Positions 19,462 to 28,590 of a stretch of 38,878 nucleotides of DNA are shown piece by piece. Numbering within the stretch: the first letter of the stretch is position 1; each line of letters starts with the position of its first letter. The stretch covers positions 1 to 38,878 of the forward strand of contig JAYFQW010000057.1 in assembly GCA_034926675.1 (NCBI GenBank), written 5' to 3'. Below the pieces are notes generated by a model that did not search any database, was not told the origin of the DNA, and was given only the letters and a program-made list of their open reading frames with translations. This DNA comes from Clostridia bacterium. Its GTDB lineage: Bacteria > Bacillota > DTU025. A program made the translations under genes and the position numbers.

Positions 19462-20148
19462 ATGGTGCACATGTATGGCGTAACCAAAGTATACCCGGGC
19501 AACGTTAGAGCCCTCGCTGGGGTGGACTTGAGCATCTCCAAGGGGGACTTCGTCTTCATAGTAGGATCGAGCGGCGCAGGAAAATCCACGCTGCTGTCAA
19601 TGGTGTACCGCGGCGCCGTTCCCACTCGCGGGCAGGTGCTTGTGGCTGGCAGGAATATCGCCAGGCTCAGATGGCATGAGATCCCGATGTTGCGCCGCAA
19701 GACCGGTGTGGTGTTTCAGGACTTCAAGCTCCTGCTCGACCGTTCAGTTGGCGACAACGTTGCCTTTGCTCTGCAGGTGATCGAGGCCCCGCCGAAGGAC
19801 GTAGCCAGACGGGTGCAAACGGCGCTGGAGATGGTGGGGCTCTCCCACCGGGCATCCGCGATGCCGAATGAACTGTCTGGCGGAGAGCAGCAGCGGGTTG
19901 CGATAGCGCGCGCCATAGTCAACGACCCTCTCATCCTAGTAGCGGACGAACCCACGGGGAATCTGGATCCGGATACCTCAATGGACATCATGGGCCTCCT
20001 ATCCGATATCAACAGACGTGGCACCACCATACTCATGGCAACCCACAATCAGGTCATCGTAGATCGGATGAAGAGGCGAGTCATACAGCTGGATGGCGGC
20101 GTGATCATAAGGGACGAGATGCGGGGGAGCTACTGCCATGAAGCCTAG
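19462..20148 (+). CDS. ftsE: Cell division ABC transporter ATP-binding protein FtsE
   Basis: ATPase of the FtsEX complex (228 residues), which uses ATP hydrolysis in the cytoplasm to activate murein hydrolases outside the membrane. Walker A GSSGAGKSTLL, Q-loop FQDFKLL, signature LSGGEQQRVAIARAI, Walker B LILVADEPTGNLD and the H-loop ATHN are all present. The N-terminus MVHMYGVTKVYP matches the family's usual start. Only a weak site (GGGAG) precedes the ATG. It overlaps ftsX by 11 bases, indicating translational coupling. Confidence 0.96.
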   Translation: MVHMYGVTKVYPGNVRALAGVDLSISKGDFVFIVGSSGAGKSTLLSMVYRGAVPTRGQVLVAGRNIARLRWHEIPMLRRKTGVVFQDFKLLLDRSVGDNVAFALQVIEAPPKDVARRVQTALEMVGLSHRASAMPNELSGGEQQRVAIARAIVNDPLILVADEPTGNLDPDTSMDIMGLLSDINRRGTTILMATHNQVIVDRMKRRVIQLDGGVIIRDEMRGSYCHEA

Positions 20149-21016
20149 GACTGTCAGGACCCTGAGCTTGCAGGCTATCCGGAATCTCAAGAAGACCCCA
20201 GCAATAACATGTATCGCGATAGTTGCCGCGTGCATGTTCCTGCTTGGGGCGTTCCTGGTGACAGCCGTGAACCTCACTGATCTGGGACGCCAGCTTCGCA
20301 CACAGGTGCAGATACGGGTTTTCCTCGCTCCGGGCCTCGCCCAGGCCCGGGTTGATGGTCTAGGCAAGGCCATAAGGGCCACTCCAGGAGTTGGGAGTGT
20401 GGACTACGTCGGCAAGCAGGAGGCGCTCGAGCGCCTTGGCAGGCAGCTCGCGGATTACCGTTCCATATTGAATGACCTCCCCGCGAATCCACTCCCCGAG
20501 TCGTTCGATGTGTCGCTCCGGAAGGCCGAGGATGTCTCGTCTGTGGCAGAGGCCCTGAGGAAGCTTGACGGAGTGGCGGATCTCAGATATGGGCAGCAGT
20601 ATGTTGAGAAGCTTCTGAAATCATTGAAGATCATCTGGGGCGTCGCCGGCGTGGTTGCCATCCTTGTAGCCATCGGCGCGAGTCTCATAGTGGCAAACAC
20701 CATCAAACTCTCGGTGTTTGCCAGGAGACGTGAGATAGAGATAATGAAGCTTGTCGGAGCTACTGACGCGTTCATACTATTCCCCTTCGTGCTCGAGGGG
20801 ATCTCCATAGGCGTTATCGGTTCAATCGTGGCTGCGGCGGTCGTGTATGGGGGTTGCTTTGGCCTTTCCAGATGGATTGCGGCTGTTGCCCCGTTTATTC
20901 CACTGGTCCGCGATGTCGCGAGGATGTGGTATGTTGTGCTCGCACTGTTTACATTCGGAGGAGTAGTCGGGTTGGCAGGAAGCGCCATATCCACGAAACG
21001 CCATCTCCGAGTATGA
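20138..21016 (+). CDS. ftsX: Cell division protein FtsX
   Basis: Membrane partner of FtsE (292 residues). A first membrane helix lies at about residues 22-45, followed by an extracytoplasmic domain to about 170 (PLPESFDVSLRKAEDV, VADLRYGQQYVEKL). Three further helices carry the FtsX/MacB permease core (ANTIKLSVFARRREIEIMKLVGATDAFI). The extracytoplasmic loop is expected to contact a hydrolase. The adjacent M23 gene is the obvious candidate. Confidence 0.95.
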   Translation: MKPRTVRTLSLQAIRNLKKTPAITCIAIVAACMFLLGAFLVTAVNLTDLGRQLRTQVQIRVFLAPGLAQARVDGLGKAIRATPGVGSVDYVGKQEALERLGRQLADYRSILNDLPANPLPESFDVSLRKAEDVSSVAEALRKLDGVADLRYGQQYVEKLLKSLKIIWGVAGVVAILVAIGASLIVANTIKLSVFARRREIEIMKLVGATDAFILFPFVLEGISIGVIGSIVAAAVVYGGCFGLSRWIAAVAPFIPLVRDVARMWYVVLALFTFGGVVGLAGSAISTKRHLRV

Positions 21017-21049
21017 GCTGGAATCAAGTTCATGGAGGTTTCGCATGCG

Positions 21050-22276
21050 ATGAAATCTGGACTGCGCGGTAGCGCTCTCCCTAGGGCGATTCTAGCCGTC
21101 TGCATCATGTGCACGGTCATGCTGGGTCTGTCGGCGGATTTCACCACGGCAAGCTCTAGCCCTTCAGATCTGTCCTCCAAAGAGAACGCTCTGGGGAATC
21201 TCAATGATCAGATAGAGAAGACCAGAGGCGTGGTCACGAAGTACAAGAAGGAAGAGAAGAACGCACTGGCGGCTCTTCAGAAGGTAGAGGCTAGGCTGGA
21301 GGATCTTCAAGATAGCATCGCCAACACCGATGCCAGGCTCAAGAACGCAGAGAAGCAATTGGTGAAGGCAGAGGCGGATTTGGCCGTCGCCGAGAAGGCG
21401 CTCACGGCCGCGACAGATGATTATCAGGCATCGGTTGCGCGGTTGGGCGGCAGGCTTACAGAAATCTACAAGCTCGGGCCTGGAACTTACCTCGAACTGC
21501 TCTTGAACGCGGAGGACTTCTCCGACTTCGTGACCAGGTACGAGTTCCTGGGCATGATAATCCAGCAGGACTCGGGAGTGCTTTCCCGCGTCAAGGAGGA
21601 ACGGGACCAGATCGAGGAGAGAAAGGCCTCCATTGCGAAGCGCCAGGAGAGCCTAGAGGAGAAGAAGAAAGAGATCGCGCTGCTTTCTGCAAGCCTGAAG
21701 CGTGAGGAGAAATCGGCTCAGGAAGCGATGAGCGACCGTGCCTATTACCTAAAGCGTGTGCAGGCTGAGAAGGGCAAATGGGAGAGAGAGCTTGCTGAGG
21801 AGGAACGGCAGTCACGCGAGCTAGAGCGGACGATCAGGGACATGCAGGCGAAACTATCCGCATCTGGGCGCGCTCCCGTTTGGCGCGGTAAGTTCGTGTG
21901 GCCCACTTTGGGGCGGATATCTTCTGAGTTCGGGTGGAGAGTGCATCCCGTATTCAAGGATAGACGGTTTCACTCCGGGATCGACATTGCGGCAAGGACC
22001 GGGACCCGTGTGGCAGCGGCTGCCTCGGGGACCGTGCTTCTGGCCGGTTGGATAAACGGGTACGGGAACACGGTGATCATCGCCCACGGAGACGGTCTCT
22101 CGACGCTCTACGGACACAACAGCGCCCTCACGACCTCCTCGGGGAAGACGGTGCTTCAGGGCGACACCATATCCAAGGTGGGCTCAACCGGCTTTGCCAC
22201 CGGCCCGCACCTTCACTTCGAAGTGCGTCTTAACGGGAAACCTAAGAATCCCCTCGACTGGCTCCCAGCTAGATAG
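21050..22276 (+). CDS. Secreted coiled-coil M23 murein hydrolase (EnvC/PcsB-like)
   Basis: Exported peptidoglycan hydrolase or hydrolase activator of about 408 residues. A signal peptide covers about residues 1-35 (MKSGLRGSALPRAILAVCIM then a hydrophobic core). A long coiled coil rich in Lys, Glu and Ala spans about 40-270. An M23 peptidase domain follows at about 295-400. Metal and catalytic positions look intact: HSGIDIA, IIAHGDGLSTLYGH, GPHLHFEV. I chose ATG 21050 because GGAGG (21034-21038) precedes it by 11 bases. The ATG at 21032 would place the ribosome site inside the gene. Position after ftsEX suggests it is the hydrolase controlled by FtsEX, as with PcsB, EnvC or CwlO elsewhere. Confidence 0.9.
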   Translation: MKSGLRGSALPRAILAVCIMCTVMLGLSADFTTASSSPSDLSSKENALGNLNDQIEKTRGVVTKYKKEEKNALAALQKVEARLEDLQDSIANTDARLKNAEKQLVKAEADLAVAEKALTAATDDYQASVARLGGRLTEIYKLGPGTYLELLLNAEDFSDFVTRYEFLGMIIQQDSGVLSRVKEERDQIEERKASIAKRQESLEEKKKEIALLSASLKREEKSAQEAMSDRAYYLKRVQAEKGKWERELAEEERQSRELERTIRDMQAKLSASGRAPVWRGKFVWPTLGRISSEFGWRVHPVFKDRRFHSGIDIAARTGTRVAAAASGTVLLAGWINGYGNTVIIAHGDGLSTLYGHNSALTTSSGKTVLQGDTISKVGSTGFATGPHLHFEVRLNGKPKNPLDWLPAR

Positions 22277-22341
22277 GGCAAGTTCGAAGTGGTGGACAGG
22301 GTGCATACGATGTATGAACCATTGAAAGCAGGTGTGGAACT

Positions 22342-23661
22342 ATGGCTTCATCTCGGGGCGTGAGGAGGGTTGCCGGGATCGTCCTGGCCATCGTGGCCCT
22401 CCTTGTAGGGTGTGCGTTCCTTGCTCCGGCGGCATTTGGCGATCCGGTTAAGGGGGCTACTGATGAGCAGCCGAAGTTCAGGGATGTTCGAACTGCCATC
22501 GAGGCCGTATATCTGGTCAGATCTGAGTTCTACAAGCCAGTGTCCGTCGGCAAGCTGATGCAGGCATACCTATCCAAGGGGACTGTCAGTGGGATGCTTG
22601 AAGCGCTGGGCGACCCATACACCAGGTACATGAGTCCCAAGGACTGGCAGTCTCTCAAGGACGAATCCGCGGGCGTGTTCGGCGGCGTTGGCATTCTTGT
22701 GGGAATCAGGGATGAGAAGATAACGATCATCACCCCTATCGATAAGACCCCAGGGTTCAGAGCAGGACTTCTCCCTGGCGACCGCATCGTCGAAATCGAT
22801 GGAGTCTCCACTGAGGGCATGGCTCTGGATCGCGCGGTTTCGATGATGCGCGGAGAGCCCGGCGCCTCGGTTGTGCTGACGATAGATAGGCCATATCCCG
22901 CGAATCGCTTTAAAGTCGACATTGTAAGGGACATCATCGATTCCCCTGCTACACGTGGTTACATTCTGAACAAGGAACATGGGATTGGATATATCGAGCT
23001 TCGCACGTTCTCACAGAGGGCGGGAGCGGAGATCGAGTCGGAAGTGCTCAGGCTGGAGCGACAGGGAATGAAAGGCCTCATTCTCGACCTGAGGTACAAC
23101 GGCGGAGGCCTCGTGTCCCAGGCAGTAGAAGTCGCGAGCAAGTTCATACCGGCGGGGCCGGTCATGCACGTGCAGGGCAGGGATCTTCAGAAGAAGACCA
23201 TGAACACTGTGGGAAGCCGCGTATCGGAGTTGCCCATGGTGGTTCTGGTGAACGAGTACACTGCGTCGGCATCGGAGATCGTCACAGGCGCTCTTCAAGA
23301 CAACCATGTGGCAACGATTGTTGGCGTGCCGACCTTTGGAAAAGGCCTCGTCCAGACGCTGTTCCCGCTTTCGGACGGATCGGGCTTGGCCGTGACCACC
23401 CAGATTTACCTTACCGCGGCCGGCAGGGCGATAACGCCCGATACCCCCATTGCTCCTGATGAAGTTGTCGAACCCTTGTCCCCTGAAGAGCTGGAGAAGC
23501 TCATGAAACAGCAGACCAAGGCGAATTCGCCGGCTTCTGGTCCGTATACCGCAGAGGATTTGCTCCGTCTCGACCCCGCCCTCGATCCACAGCTAAAGCG
23601 CGCTTTGGACATTCTGGAGGAGCAGATACGGCCAATGGCGTCAGCCAGGCCCGCCGCGTAG
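22342..23661 (+). CDS. Carboxyl-terminal processing protease (S41, CtpA/CtpB type)
   Basis: Exported serine protease (439 residues). An N-terminal hydrophobic segment (about residues 12-35) acts as signal or anchor. A PDZ domain (about 105-185) contains GILVGIRDEKITIITPIDKTP-like sequence and a peptidase S41 core follows. The catalytic dyad is readable as Ser309 in TASASEI and Lys334 in TFGKG, with the 25-residue spacing of the family. The C-terminus (about 390-439) is a non-catalytic tail. In Bacillus the equivalent ctpB lies between ftsX and minJ, as here, apart from the inserted M23 gene. Confidence 0.94.
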   Translation: MASSRGVRRVAGIVLAIVALLVGCAFLAPAAFGDPVKGATDEQPKFRDVRTAIEAVYLVRSEFYKPVSVGKLMQAYLSKGTVSGMLEALGDPYTRYMSPKDWQSLKDESAGVFGGVGILVGIRDEKITIITPIDKTPGFRAGLLPGDRIVEIDGVSTEGMALDRAVSMMRGEPGASVVLTIDRPYPANRFKVDIVRDIIDSPATRGYILNKEHGIGYIELRTFSQRAGAEIESEVLRLERQGMKGLILDLRYNGGGLVSQAVEVASKFIPAGPVMHVQGRDLQKKTMNTVGSRVSELPMVVLVNEYTASASEIVTGALQDNHVATIVGVPTFGKGLVQTLFPLSDGSGLAVTTQIYLTAAGRAITPDTPIAPDEVVEPLSPEELEKLMKQQTKANSPASGPYTAEDLLRLDPALDPQLKRALDILEEQIRPMASARPAA

Positions 23662-23675
23662 AGCTTCAGAGCGGA

Positions 23676-24968
23676 GTGTTGAAGTTGCTTTCATTTCCTA
23701 TAGGTCAGGTGTTCAGCATCATAGTGGCTAGCATGGTCTCTATTCTGAGCTATGCTCCCACTATGATCGCATTCTGGGTAGTGCTCTTCGTTGTCTATTC
23801 ACAGTACAGGCGGGTGTGTACGCTCGAAGAGCAGACCCTCAGGAGATCAAGGGGCAGCGCTCTCGTGCGGACGATGTTCGCGCTTGGGCAGGGGATTGTA
23901 GGAGGGCTTGTCGGAAGCTTCGTCTTCATCCTGCTTGGAGCATCAATCGACCAGATGGGTCTGGAGTTCATCTGGATGATCGCTCTGGCCTTGGCGCTTT
24001 TCGACATGAGGCTGATATGCTTCGCGTATGCAGGCGGGATAGTCGCCCTCTCATCGCTGGCGTTCGGCTGGCCGAAGGTGGATATCCCGGCGGTGATGTC
24101 GCTTGTTGGAGTGCTTCACCTGGTGGAAGCCGGGCTCATCTGGTCCACTGGCGCTCAGGACGCCATACCGGTGTTCGCGGCTGACCGAGATGGCAGGCCG
24201 ATGGGCGGGTTCATGATGCAGAAGTACTGGCCTCTGCCAATGGCCATTGGGTATCTGCTCTATCTGCCGTTCGCTAATCTGCCAGTAGACATGCTGAAGA
24301 TGCCTGACTGGTGGCCTCTGATTCGCAGCTCCGTTCTGCCCCCTTTGGGCGCTGAAGCTGTGTACCTGGTACTGGCGATTACGGCGGTGGCGGGCTACGG
24401 GGATGTCACCTACACCAGGACGCCAGAGCGAAAGACCACCGAGACCGCTGCCACGTCCGCGGCATTCAGCCTGGCGCTCCTGGGCCTAGCGATATTGTCA
24501 GGGAAGTATCCGGCGCTGCAGTGGGCGGCGGCGCTGTTCTCGCCGATCGGGCACGAGCTAATCATATATCTCGCCCGGCGGACTGAGATGGAAGGCTCGC
24601 CGATTTTCCAGAGCGGCCCGTCCGGACTGATGATCCTGGACGTAATGCCCGGGTCACCGGCACAGGCTGCGGGGGTGCGGTCAGGCGATGTAATTGAGGC
24701 GGTGAACTGCCAGCCCGTAGCGGCCATCGGCGAGTTCATTGAGGCCATCAGCGTTGTTCCACATACTGTGATACTCGACTTGAGATCGCCCTCTCCAGGA
24801 GGGCCGCCTGCCCAGAAGACAGTCCAGATAAGGCGGGCTTCAGCTGGGATAGGTGTGGTTCTAGTCCCCCGAGAGGGGTCCTTCCAGGCACTGCAGTTTG
24901 AGAAGACGGGGCTAATTGCTCTACTGATCAGGTTCATTCGTGTGCGGGGGCGCACTCGGAGGCTGTAG
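23676..24968 (+). CDS. MinJ-like polytopic membrane protein with C-terminal PDZ domain
   Basis: Membrane protein of about 430 residues with some six to eight hydrophobic segments up to about residue 300 and one PDZ domain at about 305-385 (GLMILDVMPGSPAQAAGVRSG, then GDVIEAVN). This architecture and its position after ftsEX-ctp match MinJ (YvjD) of Bacillus, which bridges DivIVA and MinD at the division site. Sequence identity alone would not let me assign that role. Three clustered starts exist: GTG 23676, TTG 23679 and TTG 23685, with GCGGAG upstream. No protease motif is present. Confidence 0.7.
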   Translation: MLKLLSFPIGQVFSIIVASMVSILSYAPTMIAFWVVLFVVYSQYRRVCTLEEQTLRRSRGSALVRTMFALGQGIVGGLVGSFVFILLGASIDQMGLEFIWMIALALALFDMRLICFAYAGGIVALSSLAFGWPKVDIPAVMSLVGVLHLVEAGLIWSTGAQDAIPVFAADRDGRPMGGFMMQKYWPLPMAIGYLLYLPFANLPVDMLKMPDWWPLIRSSVLPPLGAEAVYLVLAITAVAGYGDVTYTRTPERKTTETAATSAAFSLALLGLAILSGKYPALQWAAALFSPIGHELIIYLARRTEMEGSPIFQSGPSGLMILDVMPGSPAQAAGVRSGDVIEAVNCQPVAAIGEFIEAISVVPHTVILDLRSPSPGGPPAQKTVQIRRASAGIGVVLVPREGSFQALQFEKTGLIALLIRFIRVRGRTRRL

Positions 24969-24970
24969 GA

Positions 24971-26353
24971 ATGCGGAAAATCAGTTTTGCCTGTTTTGTC
25001 GTCGTGCTCTCATGCGTTGCGCTCATTGCGTCAGGATGCGGAGGCAGAGGCGCTGGCGGGGGTGGGCATGATGGCGCTCCCCGGGCCGAGCAGGAGGATC
25101 GTCGAACAGAGATCGAAAGTTCAGAATATGCCGGTAGTCCCGATGCCGCTGAACGCACGTACGAAGGCAAGGCAATGAGCGGCGACGCCAACTCGGAGAC
25201 GGCTGCGGAATCAGGCGATTCCTTCAGTGTGGTCCCTGTGACTCGCTTGATGGATTCCAGCGACGCGCACGCAGGCGCAAAACACAGTGACGACATGGAT
25301 AGCGCTGATGCTGGAGTTGTCAAAGGAGAGGCTGTTGGAGACGTGCCGTCGATCCGCACCGACTACGAGGCAAAGGAGACTCCTCTTCCGGCTTCCGGCC
25401 CAAGGCCCGATGGCACGCCGAGAGGCCGGCTTGCGATAGTGATCGATGATCTTGGCGGGGGCGTCGCCGGCACGAGTGAGATAATGAACATACGAGCGCC
25501 GCTGACTGTCTCCATTCTGCCGCAGGGACGATATGCTGCCAGAGAGGCGAACATGGCTGCGGAGCGGGGTTACGCAGTGCTCGTCCATCAGCCCATGGAA
25601 CCGCTTGATCGCACGAAGAACCCGGGCGGAGGGGCGCTTCTTGCCGGCATGGACGCGGACGCGATCAGGCGGATCCTGTCGTCGAACGTGGCCCTGGTCC
25701 CCGGGGCGATAGGCGTCAGCAACCACATGGGTTCACGCGTAACGCAGGACTCAGCGGCCATGAGAGTGGTTCTCGAAGAAGTGTACGGTCGTGGGCTTTT
25801 CTTCTTCGATAGCCGAACAACTAGTGATTCTGTGGTGGGCAAGGTCGCGCAGGGCATGGGAATCCAGGTTCTGGAGAACGTGAGGTTCCTCGATCATATC
25901 GACTCCCAGGACTACGTCATCGACTCCATCAGGGTTGTGGCTCGGATCGCCATGGCAAGGGGATCCGCTGCTGCGATTGGCCATGTGAGACCTGCCACGG
26001 CTCGGGCAATACAACGAGTGCTTCCGGAGCTTGCCGCTGCAGGGATAGAGCTGGTCACCATCGACAAGCTGGCGCCCGCGGCGCACGGCATGGCGGCGGC
26101 GCCGGGGAAATCGGGGACTTCGGAGAAATCCACAGCACAATCTGAGGCGCCGAGGCCCGCAGCTGCGCCCGCGAGCACGCCCCCGAGCACTCCTGTAGCC
26201 ACGCCTGCAACCGCGCCTGAGGCACAACCTGAGGCGGCGGCGCCCCCGCTTCTGCCGGACGCGCAGCCTGCCGCCACATCGTTGACCCCCGCGATGCCGA
26301 CCCCAGCAACTGCCTCGACAGACCAGGATTCGGTTGAAGACCCGGTTCATTAG
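24971..26353 (+). CDS. Divergent polysaccharide deacetylase lipoprotein
   Basis: Exported lipoprotein (460 residues) with a lipobox LIASGC; the lipidated cysteine is at about residue 23. A low-complexity acidic linker leads to a divergent polysaccharide deacetylase (YibQ-like) domain at about 155-365. The domain shows GRLAIVIDDLGGG, LTVSILPQGRYA, VLVHQPMEP, GVSNHMGSR, FFFDSRTTSDS, and IGHVRPATARAI. The first Asp pair and the SNHMGS histidine are the likely metal-site residues. The last 90 residues are rich in Ala, Pro and Thr, which suits a wall-spanning tail. It starts 2 bases after the PDZ gene and is the last gene of the + strand block. Confidence 0.85.
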   Translation: MRKISFACFVVVLSCVALIASGCGGRGAGGGGHDGAPRAEQEDRRTEIESSEYAGSPDAAERTYEGKAMSGDANSETAAESGDSFSVVPVTRLMDSSDAHAGAKHSDDMDSADAGVVKGEAVGDVPSIRTDYEAKETPLPASGPRPDGTPRGRLAIVIDDLGGGVAGTSEIMNIRAPLTVSILPQGRYAAREANMAAERGYAVLVHQPMEPLDRTKNPGGGALLAGMDADAIRRILSSNVALVPGAIGVSNHMGSRVTQDSAAMRVVLEEVYGRGLFFFDSRTTSDSVVGKVAQGMGIQVLENVRFLDHIDSQDYVIDSIRVVARIAMARGSAAAIGHVRPATARAIQRVLPELAAAGIELVTIDKLAPAAHGMAAAPGKSGTSEKSTAQSEAPRPAAAPASTPPSTPVATPATAPEAQPEAAAPPLLPDAQPAATSLTPAMPTPATASTDQDSVEDPVH

Positions 26354-26394
26354 AATGACCCCGTTGGCGTCGGCGGTCGCTGCGTTGGCAGGTC

Positions 26395-27272
26395 TTATCT
26401 TGTTCCCAACCAGGCATGCATCAGGATTTCTCGGGCTAGGGACTCGGTCAGACGCTTGGGGCTGAGCATAGCCGCACCTGAGGTGAGGCCTGCATCGAGC
26501 GCGCTATCAATGCACGACTCGAATGCGTGTCCGTCAATGCCTGCCGCTTCAAGCGAACGTGGAATTCGCCTTCGCCAGGTCGCGACCGCACTGATATGGG
26601 CAGCCATCCGAATACTTCCAGTGCTGCCTGCACAGCCACGGATACTACAAGCCCCGACGATACTGTGCATGTAGCTGCTTCCAATGCGTGACTCAATGCG
26701 TCTAGCCCGGAGTAGGCTGCTACTTTGGCTGGCATGGAATCTACAAGGTCAGCATCTAGTATTGCCAGGTCGGGAACGAGTTCACTCGACATCATCAGGC
26801 GCTTGGTTCGAGTGTCGGGGTCTATCAGCACTGCCACACACGTAGTCTCCGATCCGGCGCCGCTGGTAGTCGGCGCCGCTATCAGTCTTGCCTTGTCGCC
26901 CAGGCCAGGTATGGCGAAGGGAGTAAAGGCCTTTTCTAGGCCTATCCCGGGATGCTCATAGAACACCCACGAGGCCTTGGCGGTGTCGAGTACCGAACCT
27001 CCGCCAATGGCTACGATAGTGTCGGGCTTGAACACGGCCATCTCATCCAGTGGTCGCAGCGCATCGTGGATGCTGGGTTCGCCGCCGATGTCGGCCACAA
27101 GCTGCCAGGCGATACCCGCCTGCTCAAGGCCGGAAGTTACGGCCTTGAGCCGCTCGCGCCCCAGGGCGCGCGAATCGATGAACAGCGCCACTCGTTTCCC
27201 TGAAACCTCAGGCAGCGTGCTCAGACAACCTCTACCACACGCAAAGGGTGCGTTCACGAATCTTGCGTTCAT
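26395..27272 (-). pseudogene. Iron-containing alcohol dehydrogenase, internal deletion and frameshift
   Basis: Remnant of a type III (iron-dependent) alcohol dehydrogenase. The start at 27272 overlaps the grdE-like stop (TAATG). The N-terminal two thirds are normal: GGGSVLDTAKA, PTTSGAGSETT, and SGLDALSHALEA with two of the metal ligands. After a segment ending near 26585 the frame changes, and what continues in the other frame (IPRSLEAAGIDG through REILMHAW, ending at 26395) is the family's normal C-terminus. About 110 residues are missing, including the region that carries the remaining two metal-binding histidines. The product cannot be an active enzyme of the usual kind. It was probably the last gene of the operon. 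Confidence 0.85.
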
Positions 27273-28588
27273 TAGTATGCAGCTCCATATAGCCTGCCGT
27301 GGCCTGACTGGTTGCCAGAACAGTAGATGTGCGTGGTTGTGTCGAAGGTGATCGCATCCGTCGCCTCCGGGAACCAACCTCCCGACTCCTTGTTGAGCCT
27401 CAGCACATCTCCACCCACCACACGATCCACTGCAGGCAGTGATGTTGTCTTCTCAATGCTCCCGCCGCTCACGATGGCGATGGCCTCAGGCACACTGTCT
27501 ACAAGAAGGTCGCCTTCAGTGCCATCTTTGCCCCCGAATTCGAACGTGATGGCGGAGGCAGCGATGCCTGATGTTTCAGCATACTGAATGGTGAGCATTG
27601 CGTCTACCGCAGCGTTGCCTCCGCCTTCCCACGCCATCACCAGGCCATCAGCGCCGAGCATGTGGGCCAGCTTCACGCAGAAACTGGCTGAGCGTTCCTT
27701 GTGCCAGTGGGTTGGGTTATGGCTGCGGCTGAACACCACGCCCCTGAAATTCAGGTCTACGCCGTGGCGCCTGTAGAGGTCGAGCAGTATCGGGTGGTTC
27801 GCATGAAGATAGGTGGGAACCTTGAAGGCTGGCCAAACGTAGTTGCCGCTCACCACGGCTCCGTCTAGCATTTCGTTGGGATGCAGCCATGTGGGCGTCA
27901 GATTATCAATGGGGTGCGCATAGAGCAGCGTGTTTGCGTACACGCCCTGGTTTTGGCACTGCCATACGAGTACCACTTTGGGAAGGTCGTCGGCTGCACC
28001 GTCGATTGAGAAGTGCTCAACCTGATCCGGCTGGGCCCCTTCGGCAACCCTCGCCAGGTAGTCGGCTACTCGCATTGCCGACTGCCTTATGGCTGCGTCG
28101 TACTCAGCTGATGATTTGCCTTCGACCAAGCTGTAGCAGATCACCAGGTTGCTGGTGTGGGAGAAGGGGCTGTACTCGGATATTGGGCCAGTCATGTCCA
28201 CTATCGCGTCTCTAGGATATAGCAATCCGCTGCTTGTGCTGGCCGATTCCCATGGCAGCGGCGCACTCTCCATCACTGCGAATCCTCTGAGCAGATTGGT
28301 GGCGCCTGAGCCGGTGGTAGTGGGTGGGCCGATGATTCCCGGATATGCATTGCCCTCTGGCTTGTGCATTGGCTGTATCGTATCGAGCACATGGATTATC
28401 CGAGTGTTCTCTCCGGGGGCGACTAGGTCGAAACTGGCCTGAGCAACCCCGTCCAGAATGGGTTTTACCAGTTTCTCAATTTCGGCTCGGTTGATCCGCA
28501 GAAGGCCGTCGCGTAGGTCGGTCCTGTCGGCCCATACTGCGTGCTTCACATCGTAATTGTTTCTCGTGAGGTTCATTGTCGTGGCCAT
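27272..28588 (-). CDS. GrdE-like subunit (glycine/sarcosine/betaine reductase component B family) lacking the processing cysteine
   Basis: 438-residue homologue of GrdE/GrdG/GrdI, the proprotein partner of the GrdB-type selenoprotein in component B of glycine, sarcosine or betaine reductase. Family-like stretches: GIIGPPTTTGSGATNLLRG, DMTGPISEYSPFS, and DLYRRHGVDLNFRGVVFSR. In known GrdE proteins an Asn-Cys bond in a VSGNC-like motif is cleaved and the Cys becomes a pyruvoyl group. Here the motif reads VVSGN-Y250-V-W-P, with Tyr (codon 27839-27841) replacing the Cys. The protein may therefore be uncleaved and lack the cofactor. The ATG at 28588 has GGAGG 7 bases upstream. A TTG at 28594 is less likely. 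Confidence 0.82.
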   Translation of the reverse strand: MATTMNLTRNNYDVKHAVWADRTDLRDGLLRINRAEIEKLVKPILDGVAQASFDLVAPGENTRIIHVLDTIQPMHKPEGNAYPGIIGPPTTTGSGATNLLRGFAVMESAPLPWESASTSSGLLYPRDAIVDMTGPISEYSPFSHTSNLVICYSLVEGKSSAEYDAAIRQSAMRVADYLARVAEGAQPDQVEHFSIDGAADDLPKVVLVWQCQNQGVYANTLLYAHPIDNLTPTWLHPNEMLDGAVVSGNYVWPAFKVPTYLHANHPILLDLYRRHGVDLNFRGVVFSRSHNPTHWHKERSASFCVKLAHMLGADGLVMAWEGGGNAAVDAMLTIQYAETSGIAASAITFEFGGKDGTEGDLLVDSVPEAIAIVSGGSIEKTTSLPAVDRVVGGDVLRLNKESGGWFPEATDAITFDTTTHIYCSGNQSGHGRLYGAAY

Positions 28589-28590
28589 GC

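Noticed and set aside
20455-21204. 249-codon open frame antisense to ftsX
   Set aside because: Shadow frame over a well-supported ftsX; no recognisable domain.
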